A DNA stretch of 64,000 bases from an uncultured Alphaproteobacteria bacterium (GCA_944391495.1 CALXTU010000003.1:124001-188000), one strand, 5' to 3'; positions 41,905-51,940 are shown, numbered from the stretch's first letter. Numbers and translations are program-made. Notes: a model not told the origin generated them from the letters alone.

Positions 41905-42746
41905 CTGACCAGAGCGTCAATCGGTGCGTCTTTATGGTCTTTGTGCGATACAATCCAAAACGGGTGTGAAATATTGAATTTGATTTTGCTGATTTCAACC
42001 AGGCCTTCATTATAACCCGTTTTGGGCAGCAGGCCGATGCCCAAGCCGTCTTTGATAACCTGTACCAGAACCGGTGCCGAATTTGTCTGTACGGCGATAT
42101 GTTCGGCCGCTTTGATAATCTTTTGCCATTGAGGCCAGACATCGGTGAAGATGCCGCGGTTGCAGATAAGATGATTTTTGCACAAGTCTTCAAGGTTTTG
42201 CGGGTAGCCGTAGCGGGCAAGGTAGTCCGGCGAGGCAAAAAGCGCAAAATGCAGGGTGTGTTTGGATATTTTGAATTTTTTGTTTTGCGGCGGTTTTTGA
42301 TAGAGAATGGCAATGTCGGTTTCGTGAATAAGGCTCGGATTGTCGATTGAGCAGCAAATCTCAATAGATATTTTCGGGTATTTGAGGTAAAATTCCGGCA
42401 GACAACCGGAAATATAGCCTGAGGCCAGACCGTCGCCGACCCATAGTCTTAAATTGCCGTGGGCTTTAGAGCGTTTGCTGTACGTGCGGACGCGCTGCAA
42501 GATATTTTCAATCTGGCTGGCAATCTCGAATATTTCGCGGCCGTCGCTGGTCAGAACAACGCCGGTTGACAATCTGGTCAGCAGGGGCAGGTTAAGCTCT
42601 TCTTCAAGCTGTTTCAGCATATTGGAAAAATTTGACTGTTTGTAGCCGTGTTTACCGGCGGTTTCATTTATTTTTCCGGTTTTGCCGGTTTCTTTGAAAC
42701 ACAAAAGCTCCCGCAAAAGTCTGAGCTCGTCTTTAATCGTCGCCAT
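41874..42746 (-). CDS. LysR-family transcriptional regulator
   Basis: Full-length at 290 residues. The winged helix contains CFKETGKTGKINETAGKHGYKQSNFSNMLKQLEEELNLPLLTR near 16-57. The effector-binding domain has GDGLASGYISGCLPEFYLKYPKI near 103, and VIKDGLGIGLLPKTGYNEGLV near 235. It is divergent from the large dehydratase-activase gene, with 238 bp between the starts, the classical place for a LysR regulator and its target. The inducer is unknown. Confidence 0.85.
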   Translation of the reverse strand: MATIKDELRLLRELLCFKETGKTGKINETAGKHGYKQSNFSNMLKQLEEELNLPLLTRLSTGVVLTSDGREIFEIASQIENILQRVRTYSKRSKAHGNLRLWVGDGLASGYISGCLPEFYLKYPKISIEICCSIDNPSLIHETDIAILYQKPPQNKKFKISKHTLHFALFASPDYLARYGYPQNLEDLCKNHLICNRGIFTDVWPQWQKIIKAAEHIAVQTNSAPVLVQVIKDGLGIGLLPKTGYNEGLVEISKIKFNISHPFWIVSHKDHKDAPIDALVSHIMESTKNL

Positions 42747-42984
42747 TTAGTCCAATCCGGTGTATGAAATTTGATTCATATTTTATTGCTTTTAAGGTAA
42801 GCTAATACATAAAAGGGCTTTTGTAAATATGAAAAATATCAGATGACGCCGATGCGGTAAATTATTGTCATTTTACGAACCGACAAAATTAATTGCGTCC
42901 TTGGTGCTTGAAAATAATCATTTGTTGTGTTAAGGAATCTAAAATAACGATGTTAAGAATTGGATAAAAAACAGGTAACGACGA

Positions 42985-45900
42985 ATGACGGAACGGGTTT
43001 TATACCTAGGTATAGACGTTGGCTCGACGACGGTCAAAGCCGTGGTAATCAATGAAAAGGAAGAGGTATTATTCTCAACTTATCAACGGCATATGTCCGA
43101 GGTGCGGCAGAAGATTATCGACATCGTCCGCGAGATCTGCCGACAGTTTTCCGGCTACCGTTTTAAGCTCAGTATGACGGGGTCGGGAGCCTTGTCCCTG
43201 TGTACAAAACTGAATGTTTCTTTTGTGCAGGAAGTTATTGCTTCCAGCCTCAGTATCAAGAAAATTATTCCCGATGCCGACGTCGTTATCGAGCTTGGCG
43301 GCGAAGACGCCAAACTGACGTTTCTGACCAGCGGTACCGACCTCAGAATGAACGAAACCTGCGCCGGCGGTACCGGAGCTTTTATTGACCAGATGGCTTC
43401 GTTTTTGAATATGGAAGTTGATGAACTGGACAAGCTGGCGCTGAAATATCATCAGATTTATCCGATAGCATCGCGCTGCGGCGTATTTGCCAAAACCGAT
43501 ATCGTGCCGCTGATTAACGAAGGCTGCGCCAAAAGCGATATTGCCATGTCGATTATGCAGGCCGTGGTGAACCAGTTTATCGGCGGGTTGGCGCGCGGCC
43601 GCGAGATTACCGGAAAGGTGGTTTTTCTGGGCGGGCCGCTGGCCTTCTTAAAGTCATTGCGCCAATGTTTCCGGGAGACGCTCAAACTTGATGACGAGCA
43701 TGCCGTTTTGCCGGAAAAAGCCGAATTGTTTGTTGCGCTGGGAGCGGCGCTGCAGGCTCTGACAAGTTCCGACGAAGCGGTGGAACTGGCCGGCGTGGCG
43801 ACGGCTTTGGAGCAGCTTGATGAGGAAAACGGAATTCAAAAACTGCCGCCGTTGTTTAAAAACAAGCAGGAAAAAGAAGAGTTTGATGCCAGACACCGCC
43901 GGAGCGACGTGGAAAAGTTTCCGCTGGAAGAATATGAGGGCGATGCCTGGTTCGGCATTGACAGCGGCTCAACCACGATTAAGGCCGTTTTGATAGATGA
44001 TAAAAACCGGCTTTTGTATTCCTATTACGGCTCCAACAACGGCGATCCGTTTCATCTGGCACTGCAGATTTTGACCGAAATTTATCAAAAGGCCAAGCCG
44101 GGGTTAAGAATCAGAGCCGCGGCGGCAACCGGCTACGGCAGTGCTCTGCTGAAGGCCGGGCTGAAGCTTGATATTGACGAAGTGGAAACGGTGGCGCATT
44201 GTCAGGCGGCAACGTTTTTTGCACCGCAGGCCAGTTTTGTTTTGGATATCGGCGGGCAGGATATCAAATGTATGACGCTTAAAAACGGGACGATTGAAAA
44301 AATCGGTCTTAATGAGGCGTGTTCTTCCGGCTGCGGCTCGTTTATCGAAAATTTTGCCAAATCATTGAATATGGATATGCCGGCGTTTGTTGAGGCGGCG
44401 CTTAAGGCCAAAAATCCGGTTGACCTCGGCACACGCTGCACGGTGTTTATGAACTCAAAGGTTAAGCAGGCACAGAAAGAAGGGGTTTCGGTCGGCGACA
44501 TTGCCGCCGGATTGTCATATTCGGTGATTAAAAATGCCTGTTATAAGGTGATTAAAATCAGCGATGTAGCCGAGCTTGGCGATTGTATCGTTGCGCAGGG
44601 CGGTTCGTTTTTGAACGATGCGCTGCTGCGGGCTTTGGAAATTCAGGTCGGCAAGCCGGTCGTGCGGCCGGGGCTTTCGGGGCTGATGGGGGCTTTCGGT
44701 GCGGCGCTGCTGGCCAAAAAGCGCGGGCCCGAGGACGGGGTGCAGACAAGGTTGATTTCACTGGAGGAAATCGGCCGGCTGAATATCAAAACCACCAATG
44801 CCCGTTGTCAGGGGTGTGCCAATCATTGTATGCTGACAATTACGGATTTCGGCAACAGGAAAAAGTTTATTTCCGGCAACAAATGCGAGAAGGGCGCCGG
44901 TCTGGCCAAGAGCGACAAGATTAATCTGTGTGCTTATAAATACAAACGGCTGTTTGAGCATTATCAGCCGCTGCCCAAAGAAAAAGCGCCGCGCGGTACG
45001 GTCGGAATTCCCCGCGCGCTCAATATGTATGAGGATTATCCGCTGTGGTTTACGCTGCTGACGCATCTCGGTTTCAGGGTGGAGTTGTCGGCGCCGTCGT
45101 CAAAAAAAATGTTCTTCAGCGGTTACGGATCCATTCCGTCGCAAACGGTTTGTTATCCCGCCAAGATGGCACACGGGCATATTATGGATTTGATTGCCAA
45201 AAACGTCGATTATATCTTTTTTCCCTGTATTCCGAGAGAGCAGCAGGAATTTTCCTCGCAGGTCGACTGCTATAATTGTCCGGTAGTGACCGGGTATCCG
45301 GAAGTTTTGGCCAAAAATATTTCCGAACTCGGCGAGAAAGGTATACCGTTTTTTGCGCCGTTTCTGCCATTAGATGAAAAGGTGCTGGCACGGCGGTTGA
45401 AGGCGGTGCCGCTGTTTGCCGGATTTTCGGCGCTGCAGCTGAGGATGGCGGTTAAACGTGCGTTCGTTGAGCTCAGGCGGTTTAAGAAAGATATTCGCAA
45501 CGCCGGGGTCGAGGCGGTTGAGAAACTGCGGCAAAACGGCGAGTTTGGTATTGTACTGGCCGGGCATCCTTATCATATTGATCCGGCGGTCAATCACGGC
45601 ATACCGGAGCTTATCAACTCCTGCGGATTGTCGGTTTTGACCGAAGATTCGGTGGCGCATCTGCGGCCTAATCCGGAAGCGCTGCGCGTGCGTGACCAAT
45701 GGACGTATCATTCGCGGCTGTACCGCGCCGGTACGTTTACGGCCGACAGCTCCAATTTGGCAGTGTTGCAGCTGGTGTCGTTCGGCTGCGGGGTTGATGC
45801 CATTACGTCTGACCAGCTGGAAGAGATCGTGACCTCCAAAGAGCGGTTGTATGCCCAGATTAAAATTGACGAGGGTGATAATCTGGGACCGGCCAAAATC

Positions 45901-47214
45901 CGTATCCGCTCGCTGCTGGCGGCGCTTAAGGATATGCAGCAACAGCGGCAGCAGACCGTGAATGGTGTGCAGTCTCAGGTGCCGGTGTTTACCGAGGAAA
46001 TGAAAAAAACGCATACGATTTTGATTCCACAGCTTTCGCCGATTCATTTTCAGTTTTTGGAAACGGTTTTTGCCAGCGAAGGGTACAAGGTGGATCAGCT
46101 GCCGCGGGTGAGCAAAAGCGCGATTGAGCTTGGTTTGAAACATGTGAACAATGATGCGTGTTTTCCGGCAATCGTGGTTATCGGCCAGCTTTTACAGGCT
46201 ATTCGCGACGAGCATTATGATACCGATAAGATTGCATTGTTGATCTCGCAGACCAGCGGCGGCTGCCGGGCGTCAAATTATGCCGGGTTGCTGCGCCGGG
46301 CTTTGGCTCAGTGCGGTATGGGGCATATTCCGGTAATTACGATGAATGTCAGCGGCCGGGCGGTGAATACGGGGTTTGCGCCGGGGCGGAAAATTCTGCT
46401 GCGTTCGATTATGGCCGGCTGCTACGGTGATGCACTGATGCGGATGGTCAACAGGGTGACGCCGTATGAGAAAAAGCCGGGCAGTACGCTGAAACTGACG
46501 GCCAAGTGGGTTAAAATTATTAAAAAGAATTTGCAGGACGGCGATATCATCAAATTTAACGTCAATATGTTTCGGATGATACGGGCGTTTGACAAACTGC
46601 CGCTGAAAGATATTTCCCGCAAGCCGAGGGTGGGGCTGGTCGGCGAGATATTGCTCAAATATCATCCCGACGCTAATAATCAGGCCGCGCGGATTATTGA
46701 GCAAGAGGGCGGCGAAGCGGTGGTGCCCGATCTGATGGACTTTATGCTGTACGGGTTTTATGACCATGTCTTTAACTACAAATATCTGCAAGGGTCGTGG
46801 AAGGCTTATGCCGTCAGTCTGTTCAGCATTGCCTTTCTGGAGTTTTGCCGCGGATCGATGCGGCTTGGGTTTGCCTTTTCCAAACGGTTTGATCCGCCGG
46901 TATTTTTCAAGAATCTGCGCAAAAAAATCCGCGGGCTGATTTCCCTCGGACATCAGACCGGCGAGGGCTGGCTGTTGACGGCCGAGATTATTGAGCTGTT
47001 GGAGGCCGGTGTCAATAATGTGTTGTGTATGCAGCCGTTCGGTTGTCTGCCGAATCATATTACCGGCAAGGGATTTATCAAAGAGATTAAAAAGAAATTC
47101 CCCAATGCCAATATTATGGCGGTGGACTATGATCCGGGTGCCAGCGAGACCAATCAGGTCAACCGGATTAAACTGATGATGTCGATTTCCAAACAGCAGG
47201 AAAAAGATAATTAA
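42985..47214 (+). CDS. large 2-hydroxyacyl-CoA dehydratase activase-type protein, 1409 aa
   Basis: A fusion of two ATPase activator domains with dehydratase-like parts. Domain 1 (1-270) starts LYLGIDVGSTTVKAVVINEK and has NETCAGGTGAFID near 125 and IASRCGVFAKTD near 165, whose Cys residues would hold a 4Fe-4S cluster. Domain 2 (310-590) repeats this with WFGIDSGSTTIKAVLIDD, EACSSGCGSFIE and GTRCTVFMNSK. Next comes a Cys-rich ARCQGCANHCMLTI near 609, a DUF2229 region with FFPCIPREQQEF, and a C-terminal HgdB-like part with VLCMQPFGCLPNHITGKG near 1350. Such proteins occur in anaerobes; the enzyme they activate is often unknown. It has no separate dehydratase genes beside it. Confidence 0.88.
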   Translation: MTERVLYLGIDVGSTTVKAVVINEKEEVLFSTYQRHMSEVRQKIIDIVREICRQFSGYRFKLSMTGSGALSLCTKLNVSFVQEVIASSLSIKKIIPDADVVIELGGEDAKLTFLTSGTDLRMNETCAGGTGAFIDQMASFLNMEVDELDKLALKYHQIYPIASRCGVFAKTDIVPLINEGCAKSDIAMSIMQAVVNQFIGGLARGREITGKVVFLGGPLAFLKSLRQCFRETLKLDDEHAVLPEKAELFVALGAALQALTSSDEAVELAGVATALEQLDEENGIQKLPPLFKNKQEKEEFDARHRRSDVEKFPLEEYEGDAWFGIDSGSTTIKAVLIDDKNRLLYSYYGSNNGDPFHLALQILTEIYQKAKPGLRIRAAAATGYGSALLKAGLKLDIDEVETVAHCQAATFFAPQASFVLDIGGQDIKCMTLKNGTIEKIGLNEACSSGCGSFIENFAKSLNMDMPAFVEAALKAKNPVDLGTRCTVFMNSKVKQAQKEGVSVGDIAAGLSYSVIKNACYKVIKISDVAELGDCIVAQGGSFLNDALLRALEIQVGKPVVRPGLSGLMGAFGAALLAKKRGPEDGVQTRLISLEEIGRLNIKTTNARCQGCANHCMLTITDFGNRKKFISGNKCEKGAGLAKSDKINLCAYKYKRLFEHYQPLPKEKAPRGTVGIPRALNMYEDYPLWFTLLTHLGFRVELSAPSSKKMFFSGYGSIPSQTVCYPAKMAHGHIMDLIAKNVDYIFFPCIPREQQEFSSQVDCYNCPVVTGYPEVLAKNISELGEKGIPFFAPFLPLDEKVLARRLKAVPLFAGFSALQLRMAVKRAFVELRRFKKDIRNAGVEAVEKLRQNGEFGIVLAGHPYHIDPAVNHGIPELINSCGLSVLTEDSVAHLRPNPEALRVRDQWTYHSRLYRAGTFTADSSNLAVLQLVSFGCGVDAITSDQLEEIVTSKERLYAQIKIDEGDNLGPAKIRIRSLLAALKDMQQQRQQTVNGVQSQVPVFTEEMKKTHTILIPQLSPIHFQFLETVFASEGYKVDQLPRVSKSAIELGLKHVNNDACFPAIVVIGQLLQAIRDEHYDTDKIALLISQTSGGCRASNYAGLLRRALAQCGMGHIPVITMNVSGRAVNTGFAPGRKILLRSIMAGCYGDALMRMVNRVTPYEKKPGSTLKLTAKWVKIIKKNLQDGDIIKFNVNMFRMIRAFDKLPLKDISRKPRVGLVGEILLKYHPDANNQAARIIEQEGGEAVVPDLMDFMLYGFYDHVFNYKYLQGSWKAYAVSLFSIAFLEFCRGSMRLGFAFSKRFDPPVFFKNLRKKIRGLISLGHQTGEGWLLTAEIIELLEAGVNNVLCMQPFGCLPNHITGKGFIKEIKKKFPNANIMAVDYDPGASETNQVNRIKLMMSISKQQEKDN

Positions 47215-47216
47215 AT

Positions 47217-47250
47217 AAAAAAGAGCCTCTTTCAGAGAGGCTCTTTTTTA
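47217..47250. terminator. terminator after the activase gene
   Basis: AAGAGCCTCT pairs with AGAGGCTCTT around TTCAG, with A and T runs on both sides. It serves the activase gene and the convergent gene at 47252. Confidence 0.9.
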
Positions 47251-47251
47251 T

Positions 47252-48007
47252 TTATTCCGCCAGAAGGACTTTAGGTGGTCGGAATGTTTCCAACCCCGTA
47301 TTTTGCGGCGTTTCCTGATGGTCGGGATAGTATTTCCGACCGCAGCCCCGCCAATATCCGCATACCCGGTAACTGGACAGTCTGCCGTCATTACCCCACC
47401 ACACAATGTAGTTGCAGCCGTAGCAGTCGGCCGGGTCGGTGATGTTAATCATCGGGGTTGTCAAGAACTCCAAACCTCCCCATAAGACACCGAAGACATT
47501 GACGTCGGAATAAACCCATTGCGAGATGACGTCCGCTTTCGGCTCATATAAATCGTAGTCAAATTCATGACGTACGAATTTATATTTTTCGACCAATACG
47601 GTGCGCGGAAGAGCATAAAACTCATTTTTGATGACGTTTTGTGCAGCCACGCTGTTTTCATCAAGGGTTACCGAGTGTTCTTCATAGCCGTCAATAACGG
47701 TTTTGATGGATTCACCAGGCTTGATCCCAGGCCAGACGCGGATGGGTTCCTGCTTGACGGCAAAATAAATGCCGTGCTTTTTGGCCATCAAGCGTCCGTG
47801 TTCGTAAAAGTTTACGAACCGATACTCGACGCCGATTTCGTTGAACAGCCTCTGAGGCATTGCAACAGGGTTACCATTGATTACGGCAACGGCTTTACCA
47901 TCTTGTACGGTAATGTAATTGCCGTGGAAACTTTCAGCTTCTTTGGGGCTGATTTTGGTGAATACCATTCCGTCAGATGAGCGGAACACTTTGTTGAAAC
48001 TTTGCAT
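47252..48007 (-). CDS. hypothetical protein, 251 aa
   Basis: A soluble protein without signal peptide. The N-terminal MQSFNKVFRSSDGMVFTKISPKEAESFHGNY and the middle VNFYEHGRLMAKKHGIYFAV read as mixed strands. The C-terminal part is rich in Tyr, Trp and Cys: DPADCYGCNYIVWWGNDGRL and YRVCGYWRGCGRKYYPD, four cysteines in pairs that could bind metal. I recognise no family. It is convergent with the activase gene and divergent from the YjbR gene. Normal core composition. Confidence 0.6.
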   Translation of the reverse strand: MQSFNKVFRSSDGMVFTKISPKEAESFHGNYITVQDGKAVAVINGNPVAMPQRLFNEIGVEYRFVNFYEHGRLMAKKHGIYFAVKQEPIRVWPGIKPGESIKTVIDGYEEHSVTLDENSVAAQNVIKNEFYALPRTVLVEKYKFVRHEFDYDLYEPKADVISQWVYSDVNVFGVLWGGLEFLTTPMINITDPADCYGCNYIVWWGNDGRLSSYRVCGYWRGCGRKYYPDHQETPQNTGLETFRPPKVLLAE

Positions 48008-48219
48008 ATCTTAATAATTTTGGGCGTTTGTCTCTGATTGCCGTTTTTCCCGTTAGACGGCGAGACATAAATAATATTTATCAGAAAGAATAATATCATG
48101 TTTTTGCCTTTATGGCAAGGACAAGTGTCGGCGGAATAATGAGTTTTTCCAGCTTTTGCAGTTGCATCAGAAAAACAAAAGTTTTACATTATTATTCAAA
48201 GGAAAAAAGAAAGGAAGAC

Positions 48220-48891
48220 ATGCTGCCGCAGGATGAGATATTTAAAAACAAAGCACCGCTTGCAGAGGCTCTGAAAATGTTTGGCTTTGTCCAAGAGAAC
48301 GGCCGGCTGGTTTACAATGAGCCGGTAGCGGACGGGCAGTTTCGGCTGGAGGTTGCGGTTGACGATGCCGGCAGGATTATGAGCCGGGTATTTGACCGGG
48401 ATACCGGCGACGAATATGTTTTGTACCGGGCGGAAAGTGCCGCAGGGGCGTTTATCGGCCAGCTGCGGACGGCGTGTCTGGGTATTTTGCAAAAAATCGC
48501 CGATAACTGCTGCGTGACAAAAGTTTTTCAAAGTCCGGGTGCGGCGGCGGTTATTCGTTATGCCAAAGAAAAATACGGCGACGAGCCGGAGTTTTTGTGG
48601 GAAAAGTTTCCCGGCAATGCCGTTTTGCGCCGTAAGGATACGCAGAAATGGTATGCGGCGTTGTTGAAAACAACGGGCAGCAAAATCGGGCTGGTTAGTG
48701 ATGAGGCGGTTGAGATTGTTGATTTGCGCATGACACCGGACGATATTGCCGCCAAAGTAGACGGACGGAAATATTTTGCCGGCTATCATATGAACAAAAA
48801 GCACTGGGTTACCCTGTTGCTGGACGGCTCTGTGCCGGAAGCGGAACTTCTGGCATTGATTGATGCCAGTTATGAACTGGCGCGTAAATAA
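48220..48891 (+). CDS. MmcQ/YjbR family protein
   Basis: A 223-residue protein from the ATG at 48220 with AAAGGAAG upstream; the frame is open further to 48112 but without support. The C-terminal half has the YjbR pattern: AAVIRYAKEKYGDEPEFLWEKFPGNAVLRRKDTQKWYAAL near residues 108-148, VEIVDLRMTPDDIAAKVDGRKYFAGYHMNKKHWVTLLLDG near 165-205. The N-terminal part (about 100 residues) is less conserved. YjbR proteins have a CyaY-like fold and are often called DNA-binding, though the role is not settled. It converges with recA. Confidence 0.85.
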   Translation: MLPQDEIFKNKAPLAEALKMFGFVQENGRLVYNEPVADGQFRLEVAVDDAGRIMSRVFDRDTGDEYVLYRAESAAGAFIGQLRTACLGILQKIADNCCVTKVFQSPGAAAVIRYAKEKYGDEPEFLWEKFPGNAVLRRKDTQKWYAALLKTTGSKIGLVSDEAVEIVDLRMTPDDIAAKVDGRKYFAGYHMNKKHWVTLLLDGSVPEAELLALIDASYELARK

Positions 48892-48904
48892 AGTTGTTTA
48901 TTGC

Positions 48905-48937
48905 AAAAAAAACTCCGCGGTAAAGCGGAGTTTTTTT
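48905..48937. terminator. bidirectional terminator between the YjbR gene and recA
   Basis: ACTCCGC pairs with GCGGAGT around GGTAAA, with long A and T runs on both sides. Confidence 0.88.
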
Positions 48938-48950
48938 GCAAAGACTGTCC

Positions 48951-49982
48951 TTATTCTTCTTCGGAAACCGGAGTTTCGCCGCCAATCATCTCCGAGCTTA
49001 AATGGCCGGCATCGGCTTTGATTTTGTTTTCGATTTCCAAAGCAATATCCGGATGCTCTTTAAGGAAGATTTTGGCGTTTTCGCGTCCCTGGCCGATTTT
49101 GTCACCGTTGTAGGAAAACCAGGCGCCGGATTTTTCGATAACATTGGCTTTAACGCCGAGGTCCACCAGTTCTCCGGTTTTGGAAATGCCTTCGCCGTAC
49201 ATAATGTCAAAATCAACAACTTTGAACGGAGGCGCAACTTTGTTTTTGACAACTTTAACACGGGTTTGCGAACCGATAATGTCTTCTTTGTCTTTGATTT
49301 TGCCGATACCGCGGATATCCAGACGGACAGAGGCATAAAACTTCAGGGCATTGCCGCCGGTGGTGGTTTCGGGATTGCCGAACATAACGCCGATTTTCAT
49401 GCGAATCTGGTTGATGAAAATAACCAGAGTATTGGAACGGGCAATGGTTGACGTCAGTTTGCGGAGAGCCTGGCTCATCAGGCGGGCCTGCAGTCCCATA
49501 TGGGAATCGCCCATTTCGCCTTCAAGTTCTGCCTTGGGAACCAGTGCGGCAACCGAATCGACGACCAGGACGTCAATTGCTCCGGAACGAACCAGCGTAT
49601 CGGCGATTTCAAGAGCCTGTTCGCCGGCATCTGGCTGCGAGATCAACAGGTTTTCCAAATCAACGCCGATTTTTTTGGCATAAGACGGATCCAGCGCGTG
49701 TTCGGCATCAATAAAAGCGCAGGTGCCGCCTTTTTTCTGAGCCTGGGCAATGACGCTTAAGGCCAGGGTTGTTTTACCGGAACTTTCGGGACCGTAAATC
49801 TCGACAATACGGCCGCGCGGCAGACCGCCGATACCCAGAGCCATATCAAGGCCGAGCGACCCGGTTGAGATACCCTCAATGTCCGCATGGGCGTTGTCCT
49901 GCCCCATTCTCATGATTGAGCCTTTGCCGAAAGCCTTTTCAATCTGGCTTAAGGCGGCGTCAAGTGCTTTTTCTTTATCCAT
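48951..49982 (-). CDS. recA: recombinase RecA
   Basis: Central recombinase and SOS co-protease. The 343 residues show Walker [10 protein letters not shown] near 66, Walker [21 protein letters not shown] near 140, loop 1 and the [12 protein letters not shown] loop 2 region with [33 protein letters not shown] near 185-215. The C-terminus is acidic (ETPVSEEE). CGGAG precedes the ATG. An alphaproteobacterial SOS box lies about 50 bp upstream. No recX follows. Confidence 0.98.
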   Translation of the reverse strand: MDKEKALDAALSQIEKAFGKGSIMRMGQDNAHADIEGISTGSLGLDMALGIGGLPRGRIVEIYGPESSGKTTLALSVIAQAQKKGGTCAFIDAEHALDPSYAKKIGVDLENLLISQPDAGEQALEIADTLVRSGAIDVLVVDSVAALVPKAELEGEMGDSHMGLQARLMSQALRKLTSTIARSNTLVIFINQIRMKIGVMFGNPETTTGGNALKFYASVRLDIRGIGKIKDKEDIIGSQTRVKVVKNKVAPPFKVVDFDIMYGEGISKTGELVDLGVKANVIEKSGAWFSYNGDKIGQGRENAKIFLKEHPDIALEIENKIKADAGHLSSEMIGGETPVSEEE

Positions 49983-50032
49983 TCGTCCACTCCGTTGTGA
50001 AATTAAATTTTAGAATCGTTATACCATAATAT

Positions 50033-50047
50033 GTTCTAATTATGTTC
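50033..50047 (-). promoter_or_regulatory. LexA (SOS) box before recA
   Basis: GTTC-TAATTAT-GTTC is a perfect match to the GTTC-N7-GTTC box bound by LexA in Alphaproteobacteria. It is 51 bp from the recA start codon and overlaps the likely -35 position of an extended -10 promoter (TGG-TATAAC, reverse strand, near 50020). It also overlaps the end of the YihY gene. Confidence 0.8.
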
Positions 50048-50968
50048 TTTTGGCAAGAGTTTTTTTCGTCTGACGTGCATTTTTTGTTCCGCCGGCGTTT
50101 TTTTCTTTGTTTTTTCGACTTCTTTTAAATGCTCGCCGTCTTTATATTCGCCGAGAGCCGCCGTGATGGCCGCACCGAAGATGACGACCGCCCAGCTTAA
50201 ATACAGCCATAAAAGCAGCAGCGGAATGGCGGCCATGGCACCGTAAAGCGTGGCATAGACGACCGACGAGGCAATAAAGGTACTGAAAATTTTGCGCATG
50301 ATATAAATGCCAGCCAGGGCAATCAAGGCGCCCCAGAAAGCGTGCATAAAACGGACTTTTTTGTTCGGGACCAGAATATAAACCAGCATCAGGGTCAGCA
50401 GGGTGAAAAGTCCCGGAAGCATCAGCTGTACCACCGGGCCGACACCGTATTCTTCGGGAAAAAGCTTTTGCAGCGTGAAAAAATACCCTTTGAGCGATAC
50501 GCCGACACCGTAAAGCAGCGGGCCTAAGGTTATGACCGTCCAGTAAAGGGTGATTTTGGTTTTGATGCTGCGGGGTTTGTAAACCTTAAAAATATAGTTG
50601 AAGGAATTTTCGATCGTTGACAGCAGCAAAATAGCGGTAACGGTAATGCCGATGACGCCGATGGTGGTCAGTTTGGCGGTGGCGGAGATAAATTCGTTGA
50701 AATACTGGGTGATTTCCTGGCCGATGGCCGGAACAAGATTTTGAATTAGGGTTTCCTGCAGCTGGTTTCTGATGTCGCTGAATACGGGAAAAGCTGAAAA
50801 TATCGCCAGGCTGATAGCAAATAAGGGTACAATCGCAATCAGGGAGGTATAGCTTAAAGACGACGCCACCCGCAAAATATTGTCCGTTTGAATCCGAGAG
50901 GCGATAAAACGGAAAAACTCTTTGGCGGCAGTCAGACGTTCGGTGATTTTGGCATAATTAAAATTCAT
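50036..50968 (-). CDS. YihY/BrkB family membrane protein
   Basis: A polytopic inner-membrane protein of 310 residues from the ATG at 50968, which has GGAGGTAAGG upstream (the longer frame would start on a TTG). Six helices are visible, with the family motifs ASSLSYTSLIAIVPLFAISLAIF near 37-60, AILLLSTIENSFNYIFKV near 122-140 and AIPLLLLWLYLSWAVVIFGAAITA near 245-268. The tail is basic (KKTKKKTPAEQKMHVRRKK). The old annotation as ribonuclease BN is not supported; the transport role is unknown. It is upstream of recA and may be partly co-transcribed. Confidence 0.9.
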   Translation of the reverse strand: MNFNYAKITERLTAAKEFFRFIASRIQTDNILRVASSLSYTSLIAIVPLFAISLAIFSAFPVFSDIRNQLQETLIQNLVPAIGQEITQYFNEFISATAKLTTIGVIGITVTAILLLSTIENSFNYIFKVYKPRSIKTKITLYWTVITLGPLLYGVGVSLKGYFFTLQKLFPEEYGVGPVVQLMLPGLFTLLTLMLVYILVPNKKVRFMHAFWGALIALAGIYIMRKIFSTFIASSVVYATLYGAMAAIPLLLLWLYLSWAVVIFGAAITAALGEYKDGEHLKEVEKTKKKTPAEQKMHVRRKKLLPKEHN

Positions 50969-51112
50969 GTTTGTCCTTACCTCCAAAAAAGGTGTTTACA
51001 AATTTATGCAAATTTTATAGAAGTTTACACTATATTGCAAGAGTGTAAAAACTCTGTTGTGTATTGTGGGCAATATGTGTTGTGTGGAATTAAATTATAA
51101 GGACTTGAACCG

Positions 51113-51937
51113 ATGTCAAAACCTTTGATGGAAGGCAAAAAAGGCCTGATTATGGGGCTTGCCAACGATAAATCAATTGCCTGGGGCATTGCCCAGGCGC
51201 TTAATGAGCACGGTGCGCAGCTGGCGATTTCGTATCAGAACGAGGCTTTGGAAAAACGCGTGAAGCCGCTGGCCGCACAATTGGACAAAGAACCGCTGCT
51301 GCTGCAATGCGATGTTTCGGACAGTGCCAGTATGGAGGCTTGTTTTAACGAACTGGCCGCCAAATGGGGCAAGATAGATTTTTTGGTGCATGCGATTGCG
51401 TTTTCGGATAAAAATCAGCTGCGCGGCCGCACAATCGACACCACTCGTGACAATTTTGCCATGACTATGAATATCTCCTGCTTTTCATTTTTGGAAGCCT
51501 GCAAATATGCTTCACCGATTATCAATGAAGGCGGCGCGGTGGTTACGCTGACTTATATGGGTTCGGAAAGAGTGTTGCCGAATTATAATATTATGGGCGT
51601 GGCCAAGGCGGCTTTGGAAGCTGCCGTCAGATATGCGGCAATGGATATGGGCGAACAGGGTGTGCGGGTTAATGCCATTTCGGCCGGACCGGTCAAAACC
51701 CTGGCGGCTTCGGGAATCGGCGATTTCAGAAAAATGTTGCATTGGAATGCTCTTAATTCGGCGCTGGAACGCAACGTGACGCCGGAGGAGGTCGGAATGG
51801 CGGCTTTAGGCTTGTTGTCCGACTGCGGTACCTGCATTACCGGCGAAGTGCTGCATGTTGACTGCGGCTATCATATTCAGGGAATGCTCAGGATGAAAAA
51901 CATTGAGCAGAATGTTGAGGTTTTAACCGAAGGATAA
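51113..51937 (+). CDS. fabI: enoyl-[acyl-carrier-protein] reductase FabI
   Basis: NADH-dependent enzyme of the last step of fatty-acid elongation. The 274 residues have the FabI-type start LMEGKKGLIMGLANDKSIAWGIAQAL, the catalytic YNIMGVAKAALEAAVRYAA with Y-x6-K near 157-164, and GPVKTLAASGIGDFRKML near 190. The Y-x6-K spacing separates it from FabG-like reductases. It is 3 bp from sppA, so the two share a transcript. It is the target of triclosan in sensitive species. Confidence 0.96.
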   Translation: MSKPLMEGKKGLIMGLANDKSIAWGIAQALNEHGAQLAISYQNEALEKRVKPLAAQLDKEPLLLQCDVSDSASMEACFNELAAKWGKIDFLVHAIAFSDKNQLRGRTIDTTRDNFAMTMNISCFSFLEACKYASPIINEGGAVVTLTYMGSERVLPNYNIMGVAKAALEAAVRYAAMDMGEQGVRVNAISAGPVKTLAASGIGDFRKMLHWNALNSALERNVTPEEVGMAALGLLSDCGTCITGEVLHVDCGYHIQGMLRMKNIEQNVEVLTEG

Positions 51938-51940
51938 CAA

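Noticed and set aside
45370-46143. 257-codon reverse frame inside the activase gene
   Set aside because: Antisense shadow in GC-rich coding DNA, without ribosome-binding site or recognisable motif.
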